Assembly: GCA_963575645.1 (NCBI GenBank)
Contig: OY754475.1
Span: 5,208,001-5,272,000, forward strand
Reading direction: 5' to 3'
DNA length: 64,000 nt
DNA from: Xanthostigma xanthostigma
Taxonomy: Eukaryota; Arthropoda; Insecta; Raphidioptera; Raphidiidae
Numbering within the stretch: position 1 is the stretch's first letter; each line of letters starts with the position of its first letter. Position numbers and translations under genes: made by a program. Below the pieces are notes generated by a model. It did no database searches, had not been told where the DNA came from, and saw only the letters and a program-made list of their open reading frames with translations. Positions 1 to 10,853 of this stretch are shown piece after piece.

Positions 1-39
1 GTGGTTTACAAGTCACTAGGTGGATTTCAAAGTTAGAAC

Positions 40-260
40 CGGGGCCGTTTTTCTTGCTTGTTCGTCGGCTTGTTTTGAGAAAGAACCAATCAGGAAACAG
101 GAAGCGACATGGACAAACGTCCACAAACAAACACGGCGTCATAGCGTGTGTTCCGTTCAGAGACAATGAACGTCCACTTTTGTTGACAGTCTAATTGTCA
201 CTGCTTGCGTACCAAACCCATCTACAAAGCAAGCTTCGTGTGACTCGAACACCGAAAAAT
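40..260. repeat. Dispersed repeat, copy 1 of 2
   Basis: This stretch shares an ordered set of blocks with 18600-18820: a CTTGTTTTGAG block, ACCAATCAG, a run mentioning CAAACA and GGCGTCAT, and a terminal CAAGCTT. The two copies are clearly diverged. No coding frame or clear terminal repeat is visible, so the class is unknown; an old MITE is possible. Confidence 0.5.
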
Positions 261-620
261 TAATAAAATACGAACCGCGAAAATGTACTCACCTCCACAT
301 TGCATCGTACACACTGTATACAGTTATAAATGAAAACATTCTAGAACAGTACCTCGTAACAGAAGAGAACAGTGTCTCTTGTTTATACAGAATGACTCAG
401 AAAGAGACATTAGAGAAATAGGCAGGTTCATTTTTAAGAAAAAAAATATAACAGTTTTTAGCAAATATTGAAATTCGGTGACCTGACTAAACAAATAATA
501 CTATAAATTCACAGAAAAAGTTGTCAAAATTCACTTATGATAACTATATTCATTAATTTAATCATTTTTTTGCAAGATTTTAATGAACCTGCAATGTTTG
601 TGTGTTAGTTTGTTTAGGGC
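261..620. other. No gene seen (261-620)
   Basis: AT-rich sequence without a long open frame, RNA gene or obvious repeat structure. Confidence 0.5.
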
Positions 621-810
621 AAAATGAGTATAAGAGAACACGGTTAGCATGGTTTGAAAAAATATTATATTACACCACACTGGCCGAAAGTGTGATAACC
701 TTTCCCTGCGCTTCATGATGCGCAGGGTAAGAATGTCATACTTTCGGCCCTTGTGGTGTAATATAGTATTTTTTTAAACCATGCTAACCGTGTTCTCTTA
801 TACTCATTTT
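621..810. mobile_element. Foldback MITE, near-perfect palindrome
   Basis: The two halves are reverse complements over about 90 bp each, from AAAATGAGTATAAGAGAAC at the left to its complement ending at 810. The turn is at 712-720 around CTGCGC/GCGCAG. Arms differ by only a few substitutions. No coding capacity. A hairpin MITE is the simplest reading; family unknown. Confidence 0.8.
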
Positions 811-1130
811 TCCCACTGTCTATTTTAAAATCATGCTGTATACGCGAGATACGAGAAGAGTGTGTGTGTTTGGGTGCATTTGTATGTGTGTGTTGGTGTC
901 CTTCTTCCATTTCTTCCATTGCCTCAAGTCGTCCCATCTCTGCATACATAGAGACACTACTTATACAGCGACTATACGATGATTAAAGCGAAATCAAAGC
1001 GATGCTCTGTTGGCCTCAAAGCGATATATTTGCACTAACACATATACACACACAGGAACTTGCTAGTATACGAACTACAGTATGACGACGCTTAAAAATT
1101 TATTGTGTTCAGGTTTGTGGCGACAAGAAA
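811..1130. other. No gene seen (811-1130)
   Basis: Unique-looking AT-rich DNA with short GT/TG runs near 860-900. No feature supported. Confidence 0.45.
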
Positions 1131-1560
1131 TTAAGAGTATTCGTTCCTACAAATACCCCCTGCACCCTTCATCTCAAATCTTTTCCCCTCGCCTAAAAAC
1201 GGTTCGCTCTCTCCCGACGCTATTTTTAAAGCTAGAGGGTTCTGGTAAACGCCAAATGAAAGACAAAGAATCAGACTACAGATCCTTCAGGCGAATTTTT
1301 TGAAAAAAAAATTCCTGTAAAAACTTACAACCTTTTGAAAAAAATAATAAGTTACGTAATATTTCACACGTAGGCGAAACTGTTTTTCAAAAAAATCGCC
1401 TGAAGGATCTGTAGTCTGATTCTTTGTCTTTCATTTGGCGTTTACCAGAACCCTCTAGCTTTAAAAATAGCGTCGGGAGAGCGCGAGCCGTTTTTAGGCG
1501 AGGGGAAAAGATTTGAGGTGAAGGGTGCAGGGGGTGTTTGCAGGGACGAATACTCTTAAG
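1131..1560. mobile_element. Long-arm inverted-repeat element flanked by TTAA
   Basis: Arms of about 165 bp (1131-1300 and 1390-1560) are reverse complements with few mismatches, separated by about 90 bp of AT-rich spacer. Both ends lie exactly at TTAA (TTAAGAGTATTCG and CGAATACTCTTAA). That fits a TTAA-targeting element such as a piggyBac-type MITE, but the TTAA is itself part of the palindrome, so the target-site claim is inference. The 73-codon frame in the left arm is not a gene. Confidence 0.7.
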
Positions 1561-1613
1561 TGCTGACAGCGATCCTTATTCTTTATTTAGTAATCTAAAG
1601 CTATACTTCTATA

Positions 1614-1976
1614 TCTATACTAAAAGCTGAAGAGTTTGTTTGTTCGTTTGTTTGTTTGGTTGAACGCGCTAATCTCAGTAACTACTAGTTCAAATTGAAC
1701 ATTTTTTTTTTCGTTGGATAGCTTATTTATCGAGGGAGGCTATAGGCTATATAATATCACGCTACGACCAATAGGAGCGGAGCATCAACGAAAAATGTTA
1801 AATGTAACTCAAAATTTGTCCGTCCGACAAAAACTTTTGAACGGTAACTCCGATCATCATGGAATTTGGACACAACATTCATCTCGGTAAACTAAGACGA
1901 ATGTGCGTACTCATGTCCCTCCCTTCCCCATTCGTTCTTTTGTGCCCGGATGAAACCGGGCGGCACCGCTATAGTA
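1614..1976 (+). mobile_element. Non-autonomous Helitron, (GTTT)n-head family
   Basis: It begins with TC at TCTATACTAAAAGCTGAAG, followed by a (GTTT)n microsatellite and the block AACGCGCTAATCTCAG. It ends with a short hairpin (CCCGGATGAAACCGGG) and a CGCTAT terminus that is a damaged version of the CGCTAG seen in sister copies. The same family recurs at 12599-13313 (minus), 19505-20189, 33211-33562 and 34615-35711. TC start, 3' hairpin, CTAG end and lack of inverted repeats are Helitron hallmarks. No Rep/helicase is encoded. Confidence 0.75.
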
Positions 1977-1978
1977 TA

Positions 1979-2340
1979 ATATAAAAGTAAACCGTGACTG
2001 ATTGACTGACTGACTGATCTATCAACGTACAGCTCAAACCACTGGAAGGATTAGGCTGAAATTTGACACACAGATAGTTATTATGACGTAGGCATCCACT
2101 AACAACAGATTTTTTTTAAATTCAGCCCCTAAAAAATGTGTAACAAGGGTTTAAAATTTGAATAGAGAATCAACGCACATCTCAAATTACTGGACGGATT
2201 AGACTGAAATTTGGCACACAGATAATTAATATGATTTAGGTATCCGCCAAAAACGAATTTTTGAAAATTCAACCCCTAAAAGGGTGTAATGAAAATTTGC
2301 ATGGAGAAATCATATAAGATAGATATGTATTTGTTTACCG
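1979..2340 (+). mobile_element. Helitron-like fragment, (GACT)n-head family
   Basis: AACCGTGACTGATTGACTGA begins a (GACT)n head. It is followed by ATCTATCAACG and GCTGAAATTTG blocks shared with the complete copy at 22404-22816. The unit CTGAAATTTG..CACACAGATA is present twice (2067 and 2200 regions), so this copy is internally duplicated. No clear 3' terminus is seen; it runs into a tRNA-like segment. Confidence 0.6.
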
Positions 2341-2364
2341 GTGTAAGCCACTTAGCAATCACTC

Positions 2365-2436
2365 GTCTATGGCTCAGTTGATTAGAGCGTCATGCTAATA
2401 ACGCGAAAGTCGCGGGTTCGAATCCCCAATGGAACA
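2365..2436 (+). pseudogene. tRNA-Ile(AAT)-like pseudogene
   Basis: The A box (GGCTCAGTTGATTAGAGCG), the anticodon region CATGCTAATAACGCG and the B box (GGGTTCGAATCCC) match a eukaryotic tRNA-Ile with anticodon AAT. The acceptor stem fails: the first seven bases pair poorly with ATGGAAC at the 3' end, so this is not a functional tRNA. It sits at the end of Helitron-like sequence and may be a tRNA-derived SINE head or captured tRNA. Confidence 0.7.
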
Positions 2437-3002
2437 TAACATATTTTTATTTTTTACGATGTATTTTTTTTCTTTATTTTTTTTTTTTTATTAGTAGAGG
2501 TAAGATTTTATAAGCGGAATTTACTGTACAAAAATAATGTATATATGTAACCTACACTACATTTTATATAACCCGGGGACAAATGACAATCACAACTCTT
2601 CGAGACGACAATCGAAGTCCAATTTACTCGTATTATTGTCATCTTTTTTTAACAAATCGTCTATTTATATATATCTGTCTCTTTTTTGCACAATTCTTGA
2701 TGCTAGAAATTGAGATCTCTTATTTTTTGTATTATTTTCTTTCTTCTTTTATTATGTGTTTCTTTTGTTGTCTAGTTTCAATTTAAAACCACTCGCGAAC
2801 AGTTGAACAATTAACTATTGTTGGAAGTTTTTTTTTTTTTTTTGACCGTATTGAAGTTTATTTGATTGGCTACTCCAGCGTATCTCTTTTATTTATTTTC
2901 TGCATACAATCTGATGCGAAAAATTAATGTAATGAACATTTTCTTAATATAGTTTTCACTATTTCATACGAATTGTGTTAGTTTCTCTATTTCATTATAT
3001 AA
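2437..3002. other. No gene seen (2437-3002)
   Basis: T-rich and A-rich runs and one short chance open frame. Nothing identifiable. Confidence 0.45.
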
Positions 3003-3222
3003 TTAGCGGCCCGATCCGGCTTAGCTCGAATTTATAGATTTTGTCGGCGACACGTTGCAAAATTGGTCTCCACGAAAAGCGCTTTTATTTTAACGCGATA
3101 TGTCCATCCTGAAGGTCCATTCTAAATATTGGTGAATATTTTTTTGAAATCGGATGAGTAGTTTCGGAGATTACTTCCTAAATCTTACAAACTTTACCTC
3201 TTAATAATATTAGTATAAATTA
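3003..3222 (-). mobile_element. Short non-autonomous Helitron, 230-bp family
   Basis: Read on the minus strand it ends in the GCCGCTAAT terminus. It contains the blocks AAAAGCGCTTTT, GGACATATCGCG and CTACTCATCCGA that recur in the complete copy at 62509-62741 and the copy at 13573-13790. The 5' end (TACTAATATTAT) is diverged. Confidence 0.65.
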
Positions 3223-3498
3223 GAATGAAGTTATTAAGGATGTCATTTTGTTCTCCATAAATGCACAAAAATATCACATCGTCTTGTTTCTTCTGAATCA
3301 GATTAAAATAAGATATTAATAATCGTGCATTGATTTTTAAACTTATGTTTAAAAGCTTTTTTGGAGTGAATTGGAGTGTATTCCTTAAGAAACGATTTTG
3401 AGTTATAAGTCCCGGTACGGAAATTTTATGAGTAGTAAAATCAATTGGTGAGGCGTTACACTCCACCGCTTCAAGTGTGGCGTTACGCTCGTCCGCTT

Positions 3499-3621
3499 CA
3501 AAAGAGACAAACATATATTATATCTGTAGGATTTAACGTGCGAAAGAATGAGATGGAATACAAAAGAGACAAACATATATATGTGTAGGATTTGACGTGC
3601 GAAAGAATGAGATGGAATACA
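3499..3621. repeat. 61-bp tandem duplication
   Basis: The unit AAAAGAGACAAACATATAT...GAGATGGAATAC occurs twice head to tail with a 61-bp period. Differences are a few bases. Confidence 0.85.
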
Positions 3622-4155
3622 TTACACAGCGTATCTAAGGAGTAAACTCCAGTCGTGCGTCGGAGCTGACACATCTTTTTATTTATTTTGTGATTTTCAT
3701 TGTCCGTGATTTTTCGCCTCACCTGTATAATATTATGCGACAGTATACATGTAATGCCCATGTGTAATCTAAAACGGACAGTGTAAAGTTTGCGGTGGCG
3801 GCCGATAGAGGCGCAATTAGCGTTAATGACACTGCCCTTTACGCCACTTGTGGCCGTACAGTACACTAATACAGCGCGCTGTGCTTCCCCGCAGCGCACC
3901 TAAATAATACGGTGTCAGTGCTATCTATACAGTGCTGTGCAAATATTTGTATTCCATGAACGCGGTTTACATACTCAAAAAAGCGTATATTTATCATATA
4001 TATTAATACGCTGAGATTAAAGATGTTTGCCTCCCTTTTTAGAAAAAACCTCACAATTTCTCCACATAAATTATATATCATTTTACAGATAATTGCTTGC
4101 TCTACTGACATCGACAACTAAAAAATGTATTGTTGCTTTTGTTTTTGTAAATTAA
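3622..4155. other. No gene seen (3622-4155)
   Basis: Chance minus-strand frames only; no family motif or codon bias suggests a real gene. Confidence 0.45.
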
Positions 4156-4460
4156 TTAAAATACAGCAACGCTGAACAACGTCTGCCATCTGACGGCTTT
4201 AATTTTGAAACAACGTCAACACTTCGATCTGTCATCTGACCTTCATATTGTAATACAACAGACACAATACTGCATACTGCCATCTGACGGCTTTAATTTT
4301 GAAACAGCGAGCAACGCTGAACAACGTCACAGCAATGCTACATGATGCCATCTGACGGATTAGCTCAACGCTTTTGCTACTTGCGTCTCTATATGACAAT
4401 TTTAGTAAAATATTTCTTCGATCTGTCATCTGAGCTTCATATTGTAATACAACAAAAAGA
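4156..4460. repeat. Imperfect duplication with GCCATCTGACGG motifs
   Basis: The phrases CGCTGAACAACGTC, GCCATCTGACGG, GGCTTTAATTTTGAAACA and TCGATCTGTCATCTGA each recur two or three times in similar order, suggesting an old imperfect duplication of a 120-200 bp unit. The product is unknown and no coding frame is credible. Confidence 0.6.
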
Positions 4461-4815
4461 AGAACGTTATAAGCAGTGTGCAAAATTAGAAACGAATTGA
4501 ATACCTGCAATCATACTTAAAAAATAATTTTGTAAAGTGATAATAATTATTATACTTATTTAGTGCGAATAATTCGCACAAGTCACTCTAGTCTTAAATA
4601 TACTATAAGCGAAACACTCCACTCACTCGCTCATTCATCATATCTCACTTGAAATTTTGACAGTACGTTCCTTTTGTGACGTAAGCACACACAAATATTT
4701 TTTTTTTTAAATCACATCTCGCTGTAAACTAATTATTTTTCTGTTTTTTTCAGATTGCATCATCAACTAAAAAACTTTATTATGGGTAAGTTTAACAATG
4801 ATTTATATATACATA

Positions 4816-5118
4816 CTAGCGGTCCGTTCCGGTTTCACCCGGGTGCAAAACTGTTCTGGAAATACTATATTGATCTCTCTGTCTACACAGCATAACTATC
4901 AAAGTGCATTGTTTTTATGTATCTTTAAATATTTGGCCAGCGTTAGCCATGTAAGCGTACGAAACCATTTTTTTTTTTTGGACAAAACATCGTCATAGTT
5001 CAGCCATGTTGTACAAATTATATACAGAAACCTTTCTCGTTTATCGCTCTTTCTGTTAGTGAAAACCGTTCGGTAGTTTTTGAGTTTATAGCGTTCAGAC
5101 AGAAGGACTTTCTTATAG
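4816..5118 (-). mobile_element. Non-autonomous Helitron, copy of the 37.1-kb family
   Basis: On the minus strand it ends with hairpin CACCCGGGTG..CCGG and the CTAG terminus (complement at 4816-4819). Internal blocks TTGGCCAGCGTTAGCCATG, GTTCAGCCAT and TTATCGCTCTTTCT are shared with 37057-37394. Its 5' end is interrupted by the foldback insertion at 5131. Confidence 0.7.
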
Positions 5119-5130
5119 ATTATATATTAT

Positions 5131-5563
5131 AATTTAATAAAAATCAGAGGAATAGGATCAGGAAATCAGTCAAAACTTTATGTTTACTCGCGACGTTTCG
5201 GCTTTAATTAAGCCTTTTTCAGGCGTTCATAAACTATCGTTTTAACATAGTCAACCATGTATACCTTGTCATGATCTATTAATAAATACAGTATAGAAAT
5301 AACGTAAATATAAGTTTATATATTATAAATTTATTTATTTTGGAAACTTATATTTACGTTATTTCTATACTGTATTTATTAATAGATCATGACGAGGTTT
5401 ACATGGTTGACTATGTTAAAGCGATAGTTTATGAGCGCCTGAGGAAGGCTTAATTAAAGCCGAAACGTCGCGAGTAATCAAGAAGTTTTGACTGATTTCT
5501 TGATCCTATTCCTCTGATTTTTATTAAATTATTTAATCATCAAGGATCTTAAATAGTATCACA
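5131..5563. mobile_element. Foldback retroelement-like insertion with hammerhead-like arms and 12-bp TSD
   Basis: Two arms of about 190 bp (5131-5320 and 5335-5530) are inverted copies. A unique tail of about 33 bp follows to 5563. The whole is bracketed by a perfect 12-bp direct repeat ATTATATATTAT (5119-5130 and 5564-5575), although this is low-complexity. Each arm holds CCTGA..A-GGCTT-loop-AAGCC-GAAACGTCGCG, resembling a minimal hammerhead ribozyme. Long TSDs plus a one-sided tail suggest target-primed retrotransposition. Penelope-like or retrozyme-like origin is inference; no reverse transcriptase is encoded. Confidence 0.65.
5436..5473 (+). ncRNA. Hammerhead-ribozyme-like motif
   Basis: Core CTGAGGA (5439-5445) matches CUGANGA. 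After one extra A comes a 5-bp stem II GGCTT/AAGCC, then GAAAC and the NUH triplet GTC (5467-5469). Bases flanking the core (CGC before, GCG after) can form a 3-bp stem I. The very short ACGT stem III would favour dimeric folding. The matching motif in the left arm (minus strand, 5190-5225) has CTGAAAA and looks inactive. Activity is untested. Confidence 0.4.
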
Positions 5564-5575
5564 ATTATATATTAT

Positions 5576-6047
5576 GATTAAAAAAGTTTCTCCCCGGTGC
5601 TGTACCCGTTTTAGACTTTAGACCCATATTGTAGATAACTAACCTGACCTTTACATGACTACGTGTGGTCAACTATGGCTAATTGCCATCAGGACATTAT
5701 CTTGTATCATGGCTGCTACACTTTGTTCATGATTAATTTATTACATCTACTTCTCAGCCGAACACTGTAAAAATTTATTTCAGTTCATTCACATTTTTTC
5801 TCGATACGCTTTCTTACGAGTTTCTTCAGGGCACTGTAAATTTTTGTTCTCCATACAACACACGCTACACTAAATATTTTGCGGCAACCGAAGCGCCATA
5901 TGTTGAATACGGCACCATCTGTTGGACGTTGAACTAACACACGCTATATTAAACATTTTACGGCGACGGGAGTGGCATCTGTTGAACGTAACAGCAACAC
6001 ACGCAAACCAGACTGAGCCACAGCAACGCGGGACCGGGTACAGCTAG
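5576..6047 (+). mobile_element. Helitron-like 3' fragment
   Basis: The segment ends in GCGGGACCGGGTACAGCTAGTAA, a GC-rich hairpin-like end with CTAG (6044-6047), typical of lepidopteran Helitron 3' ends. Inside it the phrase CAACACACGCTA..TTAAAC(A)TTTTGCGGC is present twice (about 5867 and 5936). The 5' boundary is not clear. Confidence 0.5.
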
Positions 6048-7297
6048 TAAATAACTTAAAAATTAGCTTTGTTTTTTGATAGAACGCGCGCACGAACTGA
6101 TTTTTAAGCTATTGCATAGCTTCTATCGCGGGCTTTGAGCGCGGCGACCGAATCAAGAAATTCCGTAACGAAAATAAACCTAACACCCCCCACTCCGACC
6201 GGCACAGCGGTGCGGCGTTGACAGCCGTGCATCGTCTAACGTCGTTTCAGTTCGGCAGACTTCGGCACGGTGTTTGTGTGCTCATAACTGCATAACTGCT
6301 CATAACTGATTCTATATTTATTTGTGTATAAATGAATTTATATAATACAATACTGCTATAAAAATAACCTAAATTCTTTAGGTTATGTGCAGAGAAAGTA
6401 TATATGATATTATATCTATATAAATGTACATCGCGCGAAATTCTATGATCAAACTCTTAATATCGTTCTTTTTGTTCAAATTTTTTGAATGAATAATTGT
6501 TTTGGTGTGTAATTACACTATTTATACCTTAATATTTATACCTAGCTATTTTCGTTTTATAGAGAAGAAAAACTTAAAGACCTAAAAAGAATATGCAATA
6601 GCTTTACCGCGGCAGTCCCCGAGTGCCACACGTATTTTTTTTTATAAATATGGAAATGTTATTTTATAAACAAAGGCGTACTTTTGAAATCGGAGGTCTT
6701 GTTTTGAATAGAGTATAGACATAGGTTCGAACGTTTTGTTCATTCATTCCACCGTTCATTATTAAAGCCTGAAATGGTCAAGGCGACCTCTGGACTAGGT
6801 TTTCCGCCTTTATAGCAGCGTTTTAGGTTTATCTATCGGATAAACCAGTTCACCTTTATTTATATTGATATTTAATTGATGAATATAAAGTCTGTGCGCT
6901 TTTGGTTTGGGAAACGTAGACTTTATCAGATTTTAAACATTACAGATTTCACGGGAAAGTACTGAAACTAATCTGACGAACATAAAACTTTTTTCTGTTA
7001 CTTTTCGTCGTACAGAGCTGGGGAACTTAATAATAATAATGCGTTTAACGTACGTATGTCATAACAGACATTATTTCCCATCTATCACACTTCTGGTTAT
7101 TATCTATATTTTTAAACTTCCACTTAATTAATATAGCAATGGGCGAACGAAGGAATTTTAGGGCGTTATCATAAGGAAGGCAAATTTGGAGTATATAGGA
7201 GTTTGACAGGTAATCGGCCATGGCTTTGAATAAGGAACCATCTCGATATTTATACCTGGAATTATTGAGAGAAACCATGGAAAACCTCAACAAGCTG
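6048..7297. other. Mostly featureless; GC-rich island near 6060-6260
   Basis: A GC-richer block (6070-6260) contains AGCTATTGCATAGCTTCTATCGCGGG. A partly inverted match, ATATGCAATAGCTTTACCGCGG, lies near 6590-6615, so 6090-6615 could be the remains of one element with divergent ends. No coding region is credible. Confidence 0.35.
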
Positions 7298-7650
7298 GCC
7301 GGTACAGTAATTACCGTTTCTCGGCGAGAGACTGCACCGTAGTGTTTAAGTCTTTCTCCCGATCTTTGCTAGCAATATAGAGGGTATTATATATTATGTG
7401 TGTTGAAATTTTGATAGATACATTTTCCTGGCATATTTTTCTGAAATAATAATCGAAAGGATTTAATACTATGCCGGTACAGGAATTGCCGTTTCTCGGC
7501 GAGAAACTGCACCGTAGTGTTTAAGTCTTTCTCCCGATCTTTGCTAGCAATATAGAGGGAATTAAATATATGTGTTGATATTTTGATAGATACCTACATT
7601 TTCCTGGCATATTTTTCTGAAATAATAATCGAAAGGATTTAATACTATTG
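7298..7650. repeat. 175-bp tandem duplication
   Basis: GCCGGTACAG...GGATTTAATACTAT occurs twice with a 175-bp period (7298 and 7473), differing by few substitutions and a small indel. A third partial copy (TTGCACCGCAGTGTTTAAG...TATAGAGGGTA) lies at 44925-44985, so the unit is part of a dispersed repeat. Confidence 0.85.
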
Positions 7651-8566
7651 GTTGCCATTGAACTGAATATCCGTAACTAATAGATTTATACTTTTCAGAA
7701 TATTAAATGACTCGTGAAGTATAAATATGCATTGTCCTTAATCCTTTTCTTTCTGTCGTCGTGCATTTGTGGTCAGGACAACGACAAAAATAATATTTTG
7801 ATCTGTTTGATATTGTAATAAAAAGGACAAATTCACGTAAATGGCAGATGTTTTCATAAATAATCTGTATAGAATATTATTTACGCCGTCAAATGAAATA
7901 AAAATCAAAAAAATCATTCGTAAAAATAATCTTTTCTTTAAAAAAAATAAAATATAATATCGGATACACATTTATGTATCCGGCGCCATTTTCAGGTAAA
8001 ATAAAAGAACGCCGCTAAACAAAGTTCAGTGAACAAAAGACGATCTGTGTAACTAAGCATGATGATTTTCTTCTGTTTCGTACGTCTTCTTTTTATAATG
8101 TATCGGCTTTCTTTTATCGTTTTTGAAGATCGATGTTTAGTTGAACAAAAATTATGTGAAATTATTATAGATGAGTGATTTTTAAGGAACACACACGATT
8201 CGCTTAACATTATTATGGGAAAAAAACAATATATTTATATCTTTCGGTTAGTAAAACAAAAATATCGAATGGTTTTTTGGATATTAACAGTAGTTAAGTT
8301 TATCTGCTTGACCCAAACGACTGGAATAATTACATTTAACCGTTTTATATTAATACATTTTTAAATACCTTGTTACACACAGTTTATTTTTGTTATTTTT
8401 ATTTTCGGCGCCTTACGTCTAGACGTCTTTTATTTGCAAAAAGCATAATTTTACTTTGTAAGTTCTGTTAGTTATTTTGAGACACTTGTTCATGGGAATA
8501 AAAAAAATCACTCGATAGGTACCTACTATATATAAAAACAATTGACCCGATAAAATTTTTTTACTT
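7651..8566. other. No gene seen (7651-8566)
   Basis: AT-rich, with chance minus-strand frames only. Confidence 0.45.
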
Positions 8567-9282
8567 TTAAGGGGCTAGCCCACCTTGGCGCTCGGAAAAC
8601 TATTTCTCTGTTAGGCATTGCCGGAAACATAAAAAATGTTTTTCTTTATTTAAAAGGAAAATAGGTACAATGTGACGTAGGATAAAAATTTTCAATTCTT
8701 TTTGACGTGATAACGTCTTATAGATTGATGAATCACGTCAATATAAAAAGATGAAACACCGGCTGCATGCACGAAAAAGTGTAACGTTCCTAACGTTCCG
8801 CCTGACTCTGTGCGTGATTATTAAATATGATATTCGAGCGGAATACGTTATCACGTAAAACTATTGTCCGTAAACCGACTTTACAGACAACCATTTTTTG
8901 TAGAAACTCGTATTTTCATGGAGATTTTGAGTTTGAAAAATCTATACTCTATAGCTTTTAAACACGGTGCCCAGTCACATTGTAGATAATATTAAAAAAT
9001 TTTTTTAAAAAATAAGTGTTGTAAATTTTAATAAAATCGGTTCAGTGAATCTAGAGATATCGTGTACACTGTTTTGAAAAATGTAGTTTAGAGAAAAACG
9101 CAAAAGAAAAAACTATTGAATGTTCTATGACTAATATGAACTCGTTATTGCTATAACTTCGGTGATAGTTTGAATTTTGGGATAGTTAAACGCTTAAAAT
9201 ATTCTCAAATGTATAAACGATTCATCTATACCCTAAAAAAAAACGATTTTCTGAAAGTCTCAAGGTGGCGTAACCCCTTAAA
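8567..9282. mobile_element. DNA transposon relic with short TIRs
   Basis: The left end TTAAGGGGCTAGCCCACCTTGG and the right end CAAGGTGGCGTAACCCCTTAA are imperfect inverted repeats of about 22 bp enclosing roughly 716 bp. No transposase is left. A second repeat (8697-8895) is nested inside. Superfamily not identified. Confidence 0.6.
8697..8895. mobile_element. Nested MITE, short copy of the 49.4-kb element
   Basis: It begins GACGTGATAACGTCTTATA and ends ACTTTACAGACAACC. Both ends and the internal TGTAACGTTCC...CGCCTGAC block are found in inverted order in the longer copy at 49436-50110. The subterminal ACGTTATCACGT sequences are inverted repeats. Confidence 0.65.
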
Positions 9283-9340
9283 TTACTTGAAATGTATATT
9301 CTAATAACACACAATGAAATTCCAGGAGCTATATTAAACG

Positions 9341-9644
9341 TATAAAACGCGCCACGAATCTAAAAGGCTCGGAAGTTGATGCGAAAGCTGACTTGCGCTT
9401 GTAGTCTGTTGAAAAACTACAAATTCGCATCTCAACAAAACTAAAATAGCAATAACAACTTGACAGTTATAGCGTACTCGACTATACTTTAAAGCAGGAA
9501 AGTGACAAAGGCAACGAGCGATCACGGCCAATCACCGACGAGGGCACGTGGGGTGGTGGGAATCTCAACGGCTCTAAAATGTGCCTTTGCGACGCTGCTT
9601 GGGACTAACTTCCGAACCTCTTAGATCCGTGACGCGTATTATAA
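9341..9644. mobile_element. 300-bp TIR MITE (family A), copy 1
   Basis: Ends are inverted repeats built on TATAATACGCGCCACGGATC plus TAAAAGGTTCGGAAG, about 35 bp long. Internal blocks (TTGAAAAACTACAAA, TACTTTAAAGCAGGAAAG, GCGATCACGGCCAATCACCG) are shared with copies at 45561-45825 and 55729-56357. No transposase. Copy 1 is complete. Confidence 0.85.
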
Positions 9645-10511
9645 CACGTGTCATTACCAGCGTCGAGCATCGCCGCATTTTACTCCCGTCCAAACGCGCC
9701 GGTAGATGTTTCACATCGAAAAATCGTTGCTCGTCACAAACACGAAATTAAATTTCATTTCGAACGCAAATTCACCTCGCGATAAAAAATAAAAGTTGTC
9801 CCTCAGCACAAACAACTATACAATTGTTGAAATTCGTCCGTTCAAACGAATAATAATAACGCTTTGATTTAGTATATTGAACAGTCAACCGAGCCATTGT
9901 GGGTTGTGTTTTGTTGCGCAGATGGGAAGTAATATTAATCTGCAATAATTAAATAGCCACTTTGAAAATCACCTCTGCGCTTGGCAATAAACCAAATTAT
10001 AACGTTATTTTATGTGTGCCACACACATACGACATTACTGTTCGTTCGTATTTTGTGTCTTGATAAATTTTTAGAACTGTTTTTTAAACTTTAGCCAAGG
10101 CCATATTTTTAAACGGTTTTATTTCACTTCACGTCCCCTTTATTTATTTTGAAGTAAAACTTCTTTACGCACGCTTGACTTGGGAAGTAAGCTGCGGTGA
10201 ATGCGTGACGAGAGATTTACGGAAGTGTGATCGGGCAAGGCGAACGGAAGTTGAGAGGGAGATATAAGTTAGTGAAGATAGAAAGAGGATGACTAATACT
10301 TCACTGGCTAGTGGAGCCATCAGGTGGCCGAAAATATAAGCAGTAGTACTAACAATAGAATGACACATACTTTACTTGCCAGTGCGGGGTCTAAAGCATA
10401 CTCGCTTATTTTTTTATTGAAGTGAAAACTTCTATTGTATCTACGTAAAGTTTTTTTGTCTATCTTGACTCTAATTTTCATTATTGTAATATTGTAACAT
10501 TAGTGCTTGTG
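9645..10511. other. No gene seen (9645-10511)
   Basis: Mixed-composition DNA with short chance frames. GAAGTAAAACTTCTT (10149) and GAAGTGAAAACTTCT (10419) resemble the GAAGTGAAAA ends of repeat B at 47 and 57 kb and may be diverged ends of that repeat. Confidence 0.35.
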
Positions 10512-10853
10512 TAGAGCTGTAACAAACCGTATGTATTCGTTACTGAGTAACGGGTACATCGTCTGACTCGAAGTAACGAATCGTTACTTACAAATTTATT
10601 TCGTTACTCGCATTTGTCGTATCCATGCCAGTTCGACTCGTTTGATGCGGTTATACGTTATACGAACGAAGTCATACCGTACCACGTATGCGACGCGCCT
10701 CGATGCGATGGTACGTGCTTGATGCTGTTTGTACACGATTGTATGTCGTATGAAAAGTAACGAGTAACGTAACGATACGAAAGTAACGGGTACTGGTTCT
10801 CTAAGTAACGAATACATACGGGTACACAATTTCTCGTCACTTTTACAGCTCTA
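10512..10853. mobile_element. hAT-type MITE, TAGAGCTGTAA family, copy 1
   Basis: TIRs TAGAGCTGTAA and TTACAGCTCTA bound 342 bp rich in GTAACG repeats (runs such as CGAGTAACGTAACGATACG). The same element in the opposite orientation lies at 59648-59981, where an exact 8-bp target duplication supports hAT. Here the 8-bp flanks (TGCTTGTG and GTGATGTG) match only in part, consistent with age. Confidence 0.8.

Noticed and set aside
1082-1303. 73-codon plus-strand frame
   Set aside because: It lies in the left arm of the 1131-1560 inverted repeat; no protein motif and the arm is non-coding in structure.
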